From Dichetophora obliterata (taxonomy: Eukaryota > Arthropoda > Insecta > Diptera > Sciomyzidae): 64,000 bases of DNA. Where the stretch lies: NCBI GenBank assembly GCA_963920525.1, contig OY986439.1, positions 50,037,482-50,101,481 of the forward strand. The letters are read 5' to 3'. This document shows positions 1 to 10,608 of the stretch, one piece after another; within the stretch, counting starts at the first letter, position 1; every line of letters starts with the position of its first letter. The position numbers and the translations under genes were made by a program. The notes under the pieces are model-generated. The model was not told the origin of the DNA and ran no database searches. It saw only the letters and a list, made by a program, of their open reading frames with translations.

Positions 1-626
1 TAGCTGCGTTTTTTTCAATTGGGATCAGGATAATATCATCGCATTTGCAAGCAAAGCAAAAACAACAAATGATCCAGCAAGTGAGCTGGACATTTAAATT
101 GATCCAATTCTATGTTTTTTAAGTGTACAGGACACAACTGTAAAAGTAAACAACACTTAGCCGTTATTGACGGCTAGATGACACTGCGACTAAAAAAACT
201 GGCAGCACTGCGTTATTTGACATTTTAAAAGTTTGGTGGCAATAGCATTTTCACAAAAAATTTCGTAAAACTCTTCTGCCAGCTACACAAAAACTTCAGA
301 TGTAAGCAGGAAATAACACCATCTGTCTGTAAGTAGAAAACATAGCAAAAATTGATCTGAAGCATTTTTTTCACAAATGATCTGATCTCCCAAGAAAAAA
401 ACGCAGCTATTGAGCAAGCCAAATGAGTGAGGTTAAATTTGAAGAAACTTGTGGTAGACATCATTCGGCTATTCACCGCAAGGTGTATAGTTTTTACCTA
501 CAGTACTTACAAATGCAGCGCCATCTATTTCTGAATTTAAAGCACAGATCAAAACCAATGAAATTATTGTGCTAAACAGATGCGCATATGTTTTATTATA
601 CCACCATATAGCTGAAACTGATTACA
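1..626. other. no gene seen
   Basis: AT-rich sequence with no coding signal or repeat structure that I can support. The adjoining Helitron-related sequence loses similarity to its relatives near 627. Confidence 0.5.
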
Positions 627-1799
627 TGAAAATATTTACTTTTACAGCATTCTATTCACGGTCATCTTTTCGATGAAATGGCGGTATAAATACAACATTT
701 AAAGTACCATTGATAAAGAACTGAGTGATAATGTTGACACAATAGTGAGAAGAAATAGAGCCATCACAACAAACCAAATTTAACAGGGGAGGGGGGGTTA
801 GTAAGTAAGGCAAAAAACTAAGTACATTACTATAAGGAAGATTTTGTAATTACTCTAGACACACAACTGCATGCTTAGAGATAAATTGTGACGTTCAAAT
901 TATTTAGAGCATTTTAAAACAAAACTTAGTTTTATTAATAGTCTGGTATAAAAAATAGATTTTTAGCAATAACTTTTGATTGGAAAGATAGATTGGGGCA
1001 ATTTTTTCACATAAATTATTTTTGAGACTTGAATTTTTTGTAAAAAATATAGAAACAACATTTTTGAAAAAAAAATAAATTTCGCGAAAAAATCAAAAGG
1101 GCCGTACCCTTGTTTTGATGACAAAAACAGTAAAATAATTTCTGCGCTTAGCTGGAAGAATTTTCACAAATAAATGCTGTGTCACATGAAAGGTAGCCAG
1201 ATGTGTAATTTTTAATTATTTTCATTTTTACAACAAAAAATTTTTGAGTCATATTTTGAGTAAAAAGTCAATATTTTGGACCTTTTTTGACATAATCATA
1301 AAACATATGTACTCTAACTTAACGGTACAGTTCAACCTATTTTTGTGAAGTGATTTTATTGAATTTTTGAACAAAAAAATTTGAATGAAATATATTAATG
1401 GACAGCGGAGATATTTGCATCGAAAGACCAAACTTTGACTTTAATGTCGTTTTTTTTTTCTCATTCTTAGGTAACGATATTTTATGAAAAGTCGTACTGA
1501 GAATTTACACAATTTGGAATATATGTGAGTGTTTTTAATGACAAAATAACAAAAAAATTTTTAATATTTAATACACAAAAAACTCCGATAGCAAAAGTAT
1601 TATAACAACAAAATAACCATTAGTTGAAACATTTCAGAGCGGGCGGGGTAAAAACTAAGCATGTAACATTTTAATCTAGGATGCACTTAAGATTTATACC
1701 TAGTTTGAGCGAAATCCGTTGAGCCGTTTAGATTTGTATAAAACCCAAACAAACAAGCAAACAGACAAGCAAACCGAAAATGAGTTTTACTTCTATAGA
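627..1799 (-). mobile_element. Helitron copy C, partial, non-autonomous
   Basis: Read on the minus strand it begins with TCTATAGAAGTAAAACTC at 1799, preceded by A, as Helitron 5' ends do. It then follows the same sequence as the copies at 27029-29069 and 41054-43644 for about 1.1 kb, including a run of TTTG-type units and a G-rich block near 784-798. Similarity ends near 627, so the CTAG 3' terminus seen in the other copies is missing. No Rep/helicase coding is visible, so it would have depended on proteins from elsewhere. Confidence 0.7.
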
Positions 1800-3881
1800 T
1801 GTTAAATTCGTAATAACAAACCTTTGGTACTAAAATAAATATAAAGAAAGTGTTTTAACACTAAGTTTTTAATAATAGTTTTTATTTATTTTATTTATTT
1901 ATTTAATTATAATTTTAAATAAGTACAGTAAGATTATAAAAGATCTTGTAGCGTACAACAGAAAGATATTTACCATCAACAGGAAACATTAAAAATATTA
2001 AAAAAAAAACAAATTACTTAGGGCTTAAAAATAATATTATAACAAAACTAAGAAAATTACATATTTTAAATCTCAAAAGTAAGTAATAATTAAAGAGAAT
2101 TAAATAATAATTGAAGAGAATTACATTTAATTTTTAATATGATAAAATAAGCAAAATGCTAACATTAAACACGTCATAATTTTTTAAATCAGTGACCTAA
2201 AAACGAATAAATATGAAATGTTTCATAAAGATCTGACATATCTTTCTACATTTTTTTTTCCTTCCTTTTATGGGCTGTGTAATTTCAAAAATCTTACTTC
2301 ATTTTTTAAATATGTTCCCAAAATAATTTAGTATCGGTTAAGTTACACACATATTTTGCATCTTTTTCACTTTTTCTTTGTGTAACCTATTTAACATAGT
2401 GTTGGAACTTTTTCTAATTTTATATAAATTTTAAATTTCTGCTTGCTTGAAGTTTTTCCATTAAGATAGTTCTTATTCATGTTTCCTTGTAAATACTTAG
2501 TAATTAGTTATTATATCAAGAAACATGCTCAAGTAGTGTGTTAAATTTTCTGTTATCGTTTGCCCACCCTCCCCCTCCGCTCCGCAGCCATGTTTTATGG
2601 CTTGTGGAACAATTAAGCTAAGAGCTTGTGATGTCGTAACTAATTGTTAGTCCTTTAACGTTGTGGACGTAGGGATAACAGTTGTAAGCTATAACTTGTA
2701 CAATAGCTTAAAGTGCATTAATAATGTTGACAACAGCAAACACAACAACGTCCACTACATCACCAGCAACAAAAACAATTACAAAATTGCTTTGCTTGCT
2801 GCTCGCCAAGGGTTGAAATGACTGTCAACGAAATTGAAGTAAATAATTAAGCGTCATATCCGTTTCCGCTTCAACGTTTTACGCTTACGTATGCATTGTT
2901 TTATTTTTACTACTTGTATTTGCAACGACTGTTATTTCTTGCGACATGCTTTTGGTCTATTTTTTATTGCTAAGTTTTGCTGTTCATTTTGTTGGCATTC
3001 CGTTGGCAAAATTTTTTATTGAAACTTTATTCGCCGTGTCGCTGTGGTTTAAGCACTACATTAAATCGTTGAATTGATATTGTAAAAAGTCAACTGAAAT
3101 GATGTCAAGAAAAAGAGGTGAAAGTGAGCGTAGTTGTATGAATGTGTGTCTCTGCAATTTAAAGTGTTCAATTCAACAGCTTTTTTAACATTTCTTTACT
3201 TTACTTTAACATGCCATAGTTAAGTGATGAAACGCATGGTTAGTTGTTATGTCTTGTGTTGTCCCTGAGCCCAACCTCATATTATGGTGGGTAAATTTTT
3301 CACACTTTAGATTGTTTTGGACCACTCTTATCGATATCATTGAGATATTTTAATGTTATTTGGGCTGGTTCTTAAGATGATCTAATGCGGAGAAAGTGCG
3401 AAAAAGCTGTAGTAGCTGAACTCTATTGTTATTGTATGAAATACAATCTTTATTTACCTATGAAAAGCAATTATTGTCTGTCTGTATATCTGTCTGTATA
3501 TATGCAGTAAATATGCATCGAATAAAATATAGTTAAGAAGTATTAAAATGTAGTAAAAGATGACGAAGCGTGACACCTCCCATACAAATTCAACACCTCA
3601 AACGCGATCTCTTTGCATCACCACCTGACCCGATTGAGTCATTTGCGTGGGTCTGTTTCTATTCATCTGTTAATCATTCATTGTAAGATGGTCATACAAA
3701 GAAAGCATCGAATGGGAACGAAAATAAGAAAAAATTATTTTTTTTTTATTTATAAAGAGTATAGAACCATATTATTCAGTTATATATATATAAAATTTAA
3801 AAGATTTTCTAAAATATATTTAATAATAAATAAATGCGAGGCTTTTATAGTTAGACAGCGGAATTACATGCAAAATTTATG
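1800..3881. other. no gene seen; AT-rich intergenic DNA
   Basis: Contains only short fortuitous ORFs. Low-complexity A/T runs fill 1860-2240, a pyrimidine-rich CCCCCTCCGCTCCGC block lies near 2570, and a short GTCTGTCTGTATAT repeat lies near 3475-3502. Some of it may be single-copy host DNA. Confidence 0.45.
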
Positions 3882-3885
3882 TTAA

Positions 3886-4588
3886 AGGCCCAACCAAGTT
3901 ATGCTTAAGCAAACAAAAGTCTGAGAGAAAAGTTGACGAAATGTATGATTAAGTAGAAAAGTCAACCAAGTTGACAGATTTCCAGCTTAAGAAAATGTCA
4001 AACGTTTACAAAATCTTGACAAAAATAAATTAAAAAAGTTCAAAAGACCCATCTTTTTCATATATGTTTTTATGTTTTTTAGCAATTTTATGAGCTTATC
4101 AACAAAATTGGGATCTGCATTAATTCTGAATAAACAAATTAACGTATTTTTTTCAATTGACAGTTAAAAAAATTTGTATAGATATGTTGAAAAGGGTTGC
4201 CATCAGCTAACACAAAAAACATATTTATTGTGCTGCTTGGCTTAATAGCTGTGGCAAATGCAAAATTTCTCAGCAAAAATATACACATTTTCCATGATTT
4301 GCTTAAATATACACAAACGAAACAAAAAACAATATTTTTCATTAAAAAATTTGGCATACAAATCATAAAGTTTTAATTAAACACATTTTCTGTACTGTTA
4401 GCAACCCTATTCTGCTTAGCAATCTACGATGTCAAGCGCTCTCTCTCAAGTTTCAAAAAGTAAACGAAAGTTGAAAAACTGAACGAATAGAATGCTTAGA
4501 CAAAACTTGGGCGAGTTCATATATTGCTGTGTAAGTGCGTGCTTTCGCTCTCAAACTTTTGTTTGCTTAAGCATAACTTGGTTGGGTC
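3886..4588. mobile_element. MITE with TTAA flanks
   Basis: About 45 bp inverted ends: GGCCCAACCAAGTTATGC on the left (from 3887) and its reverse complement, with a G to A change, ending at 4588. TTAA lies outside both ends (3882-3885 and 4589-4592), as for piggyBac-type targets. There is no transposase. The assignment rests on ends and flanks only, and the terminal base is uncertain by one position. Confidence 0.6.
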
Positions 4589-4733
4589 TTAAGACTGATT
4601 GAAGTCAAGTCTTGGATTTGTATTGATTTTGACTTCATAAATGCATTTAATACTCTACATCTATGATATACAAATTTCATGCAAAAAATATCCAAAAGCA
4701 TATGCAAGAAATGTGCTGCATATTTTTTGCTAA

Positions 4734-5102
4734 ATAAGCATAGTGCTCTGTTCAGTTTCATGTGAAATTCCACTCAAATCTCCATATAAAAAATGACAGC
4801 TGCGAAACAAGTGTAGAAATTTTCAAAACATGTTCGTCAGAGCAGTACTCTTTTCCGCTGCATGAAATTATCGCAACATGTTTATCTCTTTCTTTTCACT
4901 TCAAAATAAATAGCCAGTACAATTAAATTGTCGTGAAAAAATGTTGCTCAGAAACATGTTGCGTTAATTTCACGCAGCGGAACAGAGTACTGCTCTGACG
5001 AACATGTTGTGAAAATTTACACGCTTGTTTCGCAGCTGTCACTTCTTATATGGAGATTTGAGTGAAATTTCACATGAAACTGAACAGAGTACTATGTTTA
5101 TT
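4734..5102. mobile_element. foldback MITE with ~147 bp arms
   Basis: Two near-perfect inverted arms (about 4734-4881 and 4958-5102) enclose a ~75 bp loop. The arms share GCAGTACTC, CAGCTGCGAAACAAG and ATTTGAGTGAAATTTCACATG-type blocks. One arm of a related element lies at 15061-15245. There is no coding capacity, and I could not define a target duplication with confidence. Confidence 0.7.
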
Positions 5103-6311
5103 TGATAAAATTGTATGTAAAATAAATGCAAAGGTTTGGTGCTTTTAATGCAGGGCTGGGCGTTCTAACACAGTCACATTTTATTATGTCTTGTTAGTAT
5201 TGGAGCAAAATACTTGTTACAATTATCTAGATTTGAAAGTTGGTATGTTTATACCCCCACACATACTGTTATTTGTATTAATTTTTTATTTTATATTTGT
5301 ATATTTAATCATCGGTGTTGGTCATTATTTCTTCTATATCAACAGCAAAGCTCCTGCATTTTATTATTAGTAAAAAAATTATGTTAGTTTGCTTGCAGTG
5401 GCAAATTAAACATTCTGCTTCGCTAGAGAGATTGTCTGTGGAAAATATATCACATTCCAATTCAGAGCCAAACATTTCTGTGTTTTTTTTTTTTGTTCTT
5501 TTGTTTTTATTATATAATCTTAATAATATAAACGATAATCGAAATTATAGTTACATGTATGAATTACATTAAACCTTAATAAAAACGAATAATATGAAAT
5601 TCTACAAAATAAAAGTATTATAAATCTCCAAAAGAAAAGGTTGATTTTTTAAGAGTGTACATAAAACTTGCGGCATAGATCTTCACAGCATCACCGTCAG
5701 TGAACGACTGAATTATATTCTCTTTTGTTGTGAGTTTTGTGTACATGTAAAAAGTTATGCTCAGAGAGCGCTCAGTGAGCTATGAGGCGCCCAGCGCTGT
5801 TTTAATGCAATAATATCGCATGTTCCTTATTGCCGATCGGATCGAATTAAAAACGTAGCTTAAATCTTAAGGACAATTAATTTAATTTATTTTTTCAAAG
5901 TCCTAGGAAATTATAAATTACGTTTTTAGTATTTGAATTTGAAAATTACACACAGCACAGTTACTTGCAACATAGTACACATAAGCATTTAAAGATTATT
6001 TCTTGAAATTAGCACATCCGGTTTCATTTCGGTGGACTTCAACGTCCAAGCAGTGCAGCTTAAGTATTTAAATTGCGGTAACTGCAAATGTTTATCGACA
6101 ATTCAGGTTTGACAATGGCTTTTCTGGACTGGTTATAACTTCTTCCAGTCGCGATAATTCTATTATTAGCTTGCGTTCCAGCAATTTAGCAAAATTAGCA
6201 AACAATCGTCGATTTCATTAAATAAATTTTATGTTTTTCAACAGCAATTTCACTTCTCAAATTATATTATGACAGTTTAAAGCAGCCGTACATAGCTACA
6301 CAAATAAATTG
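5103..6311. other. no gene seen
   Basis: AT-rich sequence up to the gypsy target site. A weak inverted pair (GTGTACATAAAACTT near 5656 and AGTTTTGTGTAC near 5732) hints at a small decayed MITE. No coding region can be supported. Confidence 0.4.
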
Positions 6312-6316
6312 GTTAC

Positions 6317-6467
6317 TGTTAGATACTATGAATTCTACCAATCTGGCATCGCTTACACTACGTAACATACATGTAAAAACTTGTATATGTGAAATGAATA
6401 AAGACATTCGGAAAACCAAACTTGAATAGAACACACGCGTTTTTATTTCTTGAGCTGATACACAGAA
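6317..6467 (+). repeat. 5' LTR of the gypsy element
   Basis: Starts TGTTAGATACTATG and matches the copy at 13777-13927 at every position over the first 149 bases by eye; only the last two bases differ (AA versus CA). It contains GAATAAA near 6396, a plausible polyadenylation signal. Confidence 0.88.
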
Positions 6468-6471
6468 ATTT

Positions 6472-6489
6472 TGGCGACGAGTGGTTTTT
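6472..6489 (+). promoter_or_regulatory. primer binding site of the gypsy element
   Basis: TGGCGACGAGTGG begins a few bases after the LTR. Its TGG start and position fit pairing with the CCA-ended 3' end of a tRNA. The tRNA species was not determined. Confidence 0.6.
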
Positions 6490-6603
6490 TTGTTGGTTAG
6501 ATTGAGTTTCAACAAAAGGAGTTTGTTTTAAAACTGCCGAATAAAGCAAAATTTTTTTCTTGCAAATTAAAACAAAGTATTACTTACAAATATCGAGCGC
6601 AAA

Positions 6604-7392
6604 TTGTCAACTACAGAAAGTTCTCCGACAACGTCAATAAATACGCCAATTACTATATTGCAGACGTCAAATCCAGAATTTTCTCCACAACACGAAACGT
6701 GGTTCATTTGGAAAGAGAAGCTGGACATACATTTTTGTGAAATAAATTGCACGGAAGACAACGCAAAGAAGACGATTTTATTAAAATCAATTGGAGCAGC
6801 AGCATACAGTGTGTTACATAGTCTGTGCAGCCCCGAGTCTCCAGTCACAAAAACGTATAAAGATCTGTGCGGAATTCTAAGTACGCACTATACACCACCA
6901 ACGATTATTTTTCGGGAACGACAAAAGTTCCATTTCTCAACTAAAAGTGAGGGTGAAACCGTTGCAGAGTGGTTTGCGCGGGTCAAGATGTTGGCATTAA
7001 ATTGCAAATTTGGCGAGTCTTTGGACGCATTCGTCTTGGACAGATTCATCATGGGGTTGCCAAGCATATTTTTTGAGAGGTTATGCGAAGAAGACGAGAA
7101 ATTGACTATAGCCGCAGCACTAAAAAAAGCATTAATCATCGAAACGAAAATGGCAACAAAAAGCATCAGTAGAGAAGAATCCGTTAATTACGTAGAAAAA
7201 AACACATGGTCAAAGGCAAGAGGCAAAGAAAAGGTGGCGATCGGTAGCAGTGGTGGCAGCAGCGGCGCTAAAGGTGGTGGCAGCGGCAGTGGTGGAGCGA
7301 GGCAGAAAAAACAATTGCAGGCATTGTGGATGGCGCAACCACGAGTCATATGCATGCAAATTCAAAGAGAGCAAGTGTCACGCGTGTGGTAG
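6604..7392 (+). pseudogene. gypsy gag, 5' part
   Basis: Encodes a capsid-like retrotransposon Gag: about 200 residues with an FxxWxxKLDxHF-type start, a VAEWFARV segment and a helical region typical of Ty3/gypsy Gag. A Gly/Ser-rich linker follows. The reading frame has no ATG near its start. The first plausible start is TTG at 6604, directly before the expected Ser-Thr-rich N-terminus, which suggests a lost initiation codon. The frame ends at 7392 while the zinc knuckles continue in the next frame from about 7300, so gag is split by a +1 (or -2) offset near the A-run at 7308. Whether that offset was programmed in the parent or is a lesion cannot be decided here. Confidence 0.75.
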
Positions 7393-10021
7393 AATCGGGC
7401 ATTTAGCCTCGGTGTGCCGAAACAAATCTCAAACTGTAAACTATGTATCGGATTCCGATGACAAGAGCATAGGCGGTTTAAATGATAATTTTGATTTTTC
7501 TATTTTTAGTGTTAATGAAAAGAATCTTAATTCAAACCAAGTTTATAAGCTACCAGTGGTAATAGATGGTATTAAATTAGAAGTAACTTGTGACACAGGC
7601 GCTCCTTGTACATTAATTTCTGAGTCATTTTATTTAAAGATTGCTCGTGAGAAGCCGCTTAAAAAGTGCCGAATTCCGTATGTAGATTACAGTGGTGACC
7701 GAATTGAGTTACTGGGTGAGTACGATGCTTCTTTCACGTATCAGGGTACTAAAAAAGATATAGTTGTGGTTATAACAAAGACTAATAACCCACCATTGCT
7801 TGGCCGGTCGTTTTTGAGAGCATTTAATTTTGAGCTAATGCAGGTGAATCGAGTTCAGGAGTGTATAGGCAATACGTATGCTCTTATTATAGACCAACTT
7901 AAATCGGAGTTTTCTGAAGTTTTTGAGGAAGGCCTCGGCGAATTTAAAGTAAATAGGATTTCGTTATTGATCAATGAAGATGCTAAGCCAATATTTTTCA
8001 AGCCGAGACCATTGCCATTAGCGTGGAAAGAGAAAATTGAAAGACAATTGCGTGATTTAATTAAACAGGGTGTGGTTGAGCTAGTTGATAACTCCGATTG
8101 GGGTACTCCATTGGTACCGATTTTAAAACCTAACGGTGATTTACGCATTTGTGCGGATTATCGATTAACAATTAACAATTCATTGGTTGAGTTTAAATAC
8201 CCATTACCCCGTATTGAAGAAGTTTTCGCTTCGCTAGAGAGTGGCCAACTTTTTACAAAATTAGACTTATCAAACGCGTATAACCAATTGGTTTTAGATG
8301 AAGAGTCGCAGCGTTTGTGCACTTGGAGTACGCACATTGGAACGCTAAAAGTCAAACGATTACCTTTTGGCATTAAAACCGCGGCGGCCATATTCCAAAA
8401 AACCATTGAAAATTTATTAAGAGAAATACCGCAAGTAGTAGTTTATCAATATGATATTACAATCACTGGTAAAAACACACAAGAGCATATTAAAACGGTG
8501 AAACTTGTATTAAGTAAGCTGAAATCAGCTGGCTTAAAACTAAACATGAAGAAGTGTGCATTCTTTCAGCCTAAAATTTCATATCTAGGTTTCAATATAG
8601 ACAAATATGGGCTTAGTAAAACTGATGAGCGAATTTCTTGCGTAAAAAATGCACCACCTCCAACTAATGTCTCGGAAGTAAAAGCTTTCATAGGCATGAT
8701 CAACTATTATTCAAAATTTATCAATAATTTTGCAAGGAAAATTACCCCTTTGTATGAACTGTTGCAAAAGGATGCTAAATTCATTTGGTCTCAAAAGTGT
8801 CAGGAGGCGTATGATGAAATAAAGTTAGATGTTACATCGGATCAGGTCTTAGTACATTTTAACTCTGGATTACCAATTATTTTAACTACAGATGCATGCA
8901 ATAACGCTGTCGCCGGTATATTATCACACAAGTTTGATGATAATTCGGTAAAACCAATCGCATTTGTTTCTAGGGCTTTGTCCAAGTCTGAAAAAAATTA
9001 CAGCACGCTTGAAAAAGAAGCACTCGCCATCATTTTTTGTGTTACAAAATTGAAACAATACCTGTTGGGTAATAATTTTGTCTTGAGGACAGATCATAAG
9101 CCCTTATTGGCTATATTTGGTGACAGTAAGGGGTTGCCTCTTATGACTTCAGCTCGATTGCAAAGATGGGCATTTGTTTTATCTGGCTTTAACTTTTCAG
9201 TTGAGTACGTTAAAGGCTCATTAAATGAAGCTGACAGTTTGTCTCGAATGCCGCAATCAAGTTTTATCGCGGAAAACAAAGAAAACAGCTATATAAATTT
9301 TGTTGAAAATGAAAACTGCTTAAATTTGAGCTTTAAAGATATTGCAAGGGAGATACGGCGAGATCCGATTTTATCGAAACTCAGTGATGCGATATTAAGT
9401 GGTACACTTAATAATCTACAAGGTAATGACTTTAAAGTGTTTAAATATAAACAAACACAACTAACGGTTGAGCATGATTGTGTCTTATGGGGATATCGGA
9501 CAGTAGTCCCACAAAAATTAAGACAACCAATTTTGGAAGAATTACATAGTTCTCATATGGGCATTGTGAAGACTAAAGCATTAGCGCGTTCATACATATG
9601 TTGGCCAGGTATTGATGGCGACGTTGAAAATTTGATAAAAAACTGTTTGCCATGTCAGGAATTACAGCCCAGTCCAAAAAAAAGTATTTTAATTCCATGG
9701 AGTCCTACTGATTCGGTTTGGAGTCGCATCCATGTAGACTTTGCTGGGCCGATTAAGAACTATTACTTATTTGTCGTTGTAGACTCATTTTCTAAATGGG
9801 TTGAAGTGTTCAAAACGAAAGAAATAACGTCAGCGTTTACTATCAGTAAACTCAGAGAGCTTTTTTGTCGCTTCGGCTTAGTTGATACGCTAGTGAGTGA
9901 CAACGGTCGTCAGTTCACATCAAAAGAATTTAAAGAATTTGTAACAAATAATAACATTAAACATATTCTTACAGTTCCAGGGCATCCGGCCACCAATGGG
10001 CAAGCTGTGAAAATTTTGTGA
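7250..10021 (+). pseudogene. gypsy pol: zinc knuckles, protease, RT, RNase H, integrase (broken)
   Basis: An open frame of 923 residues. Two CX2CX4HX4C knuckles (C23-C36, C43-C56) belong to Gag nucleocapsid. The aspartic protease has DTGA at 115-118 with PPLLGRSFL at 181-189. RT spans about 240-430, with its first Asp in TKLDLSNAY (D339) and LPFG at 371-374. The second motif, normally YxDD, reads YQYD (399-402), so a catalytic Asp is replaced by Tyr (codon TAT at 8450-8452). RNase H keeps D548, E590, D615 and D662. Integrase keeps H766/H769-C799/C802, D830 and D884. The frame then stops at 10019-10021 because of a ~2 bp gain just before the expected catalytic Glu. Both RT and integrase should be inactive. 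Confidence 0.85.
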
Positions 10022-10608
10022 AAACTGTAAAAAAATCTATTGTTGCCACTTTAAGAGCAAAGAATTACACGGCTTTTGATACAGTCATTAATCGTTTTTT
10101 GATAGACTATAGAAATTCTAAACACTGCACAACTGGTGAATCACCAGCTAAAATTTTCTTTGGTCGATCTCTAAAAACTAGATTTAGTGCCTTAAAACCA
10201 CCATTAACTAAAACTAAAATCATTGAAAGTCAGGAGAAAAGTGTTCTCAATCACGACGGCAAACGCGATGTTGAGTTCTTGAAAGGTCAAAAAGTGTGGG
10301 TGCGGGATTATAGAAATCCAAACAAATACAGCTGGTATTCAGCAACTATTAAGAAACAGCTAGGCCCTCGATCGTATAGGTGTGTCTTATCACACAATAA
10401 CAGGGAAGTTAAGAGGCACTTAGACCAAATTCGAAATCATCAAAAGCAAATAGATAAAAATTATGTACAAGAAGCTGCCATGATTGAGAGCAACAATCAA
10501 GCAGATGTTGGGCTAACTGGTTGCGAGGAAACTGGTTTGATTTCAGAATTAAGTAGTAGTAATGATTTAAATCAAGAAACGGCTAAGCCTAGGCCTCTAC
10601 ATAGGCCT
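10018..10608 (+). pseudogene. gypsy integrase C-terminal part, fused in frame to LINE sequence
   Basis: Continues the integrase in another frame after the break near 10009. It has the helix after the catalytic Glu, the YRNSKHCTTGESPAKIFFGR segment typical of gypsy integrases, and an SH3-like region (GQKVWVRDYR) ending in a basic, Pro-rich tail. There is no ATG; the frame opens with GTG. From about residue 198 it runs without a stop into endonuclease sequence of the nested LINE. The exact junction is inferred from a change in homology. Confidence 0.75.

Noticed and set aside
3613..3885. Open frame of 90 codons
   Set aside because: AT-rich, no family resemblance, low-complexity middle; chance frame.
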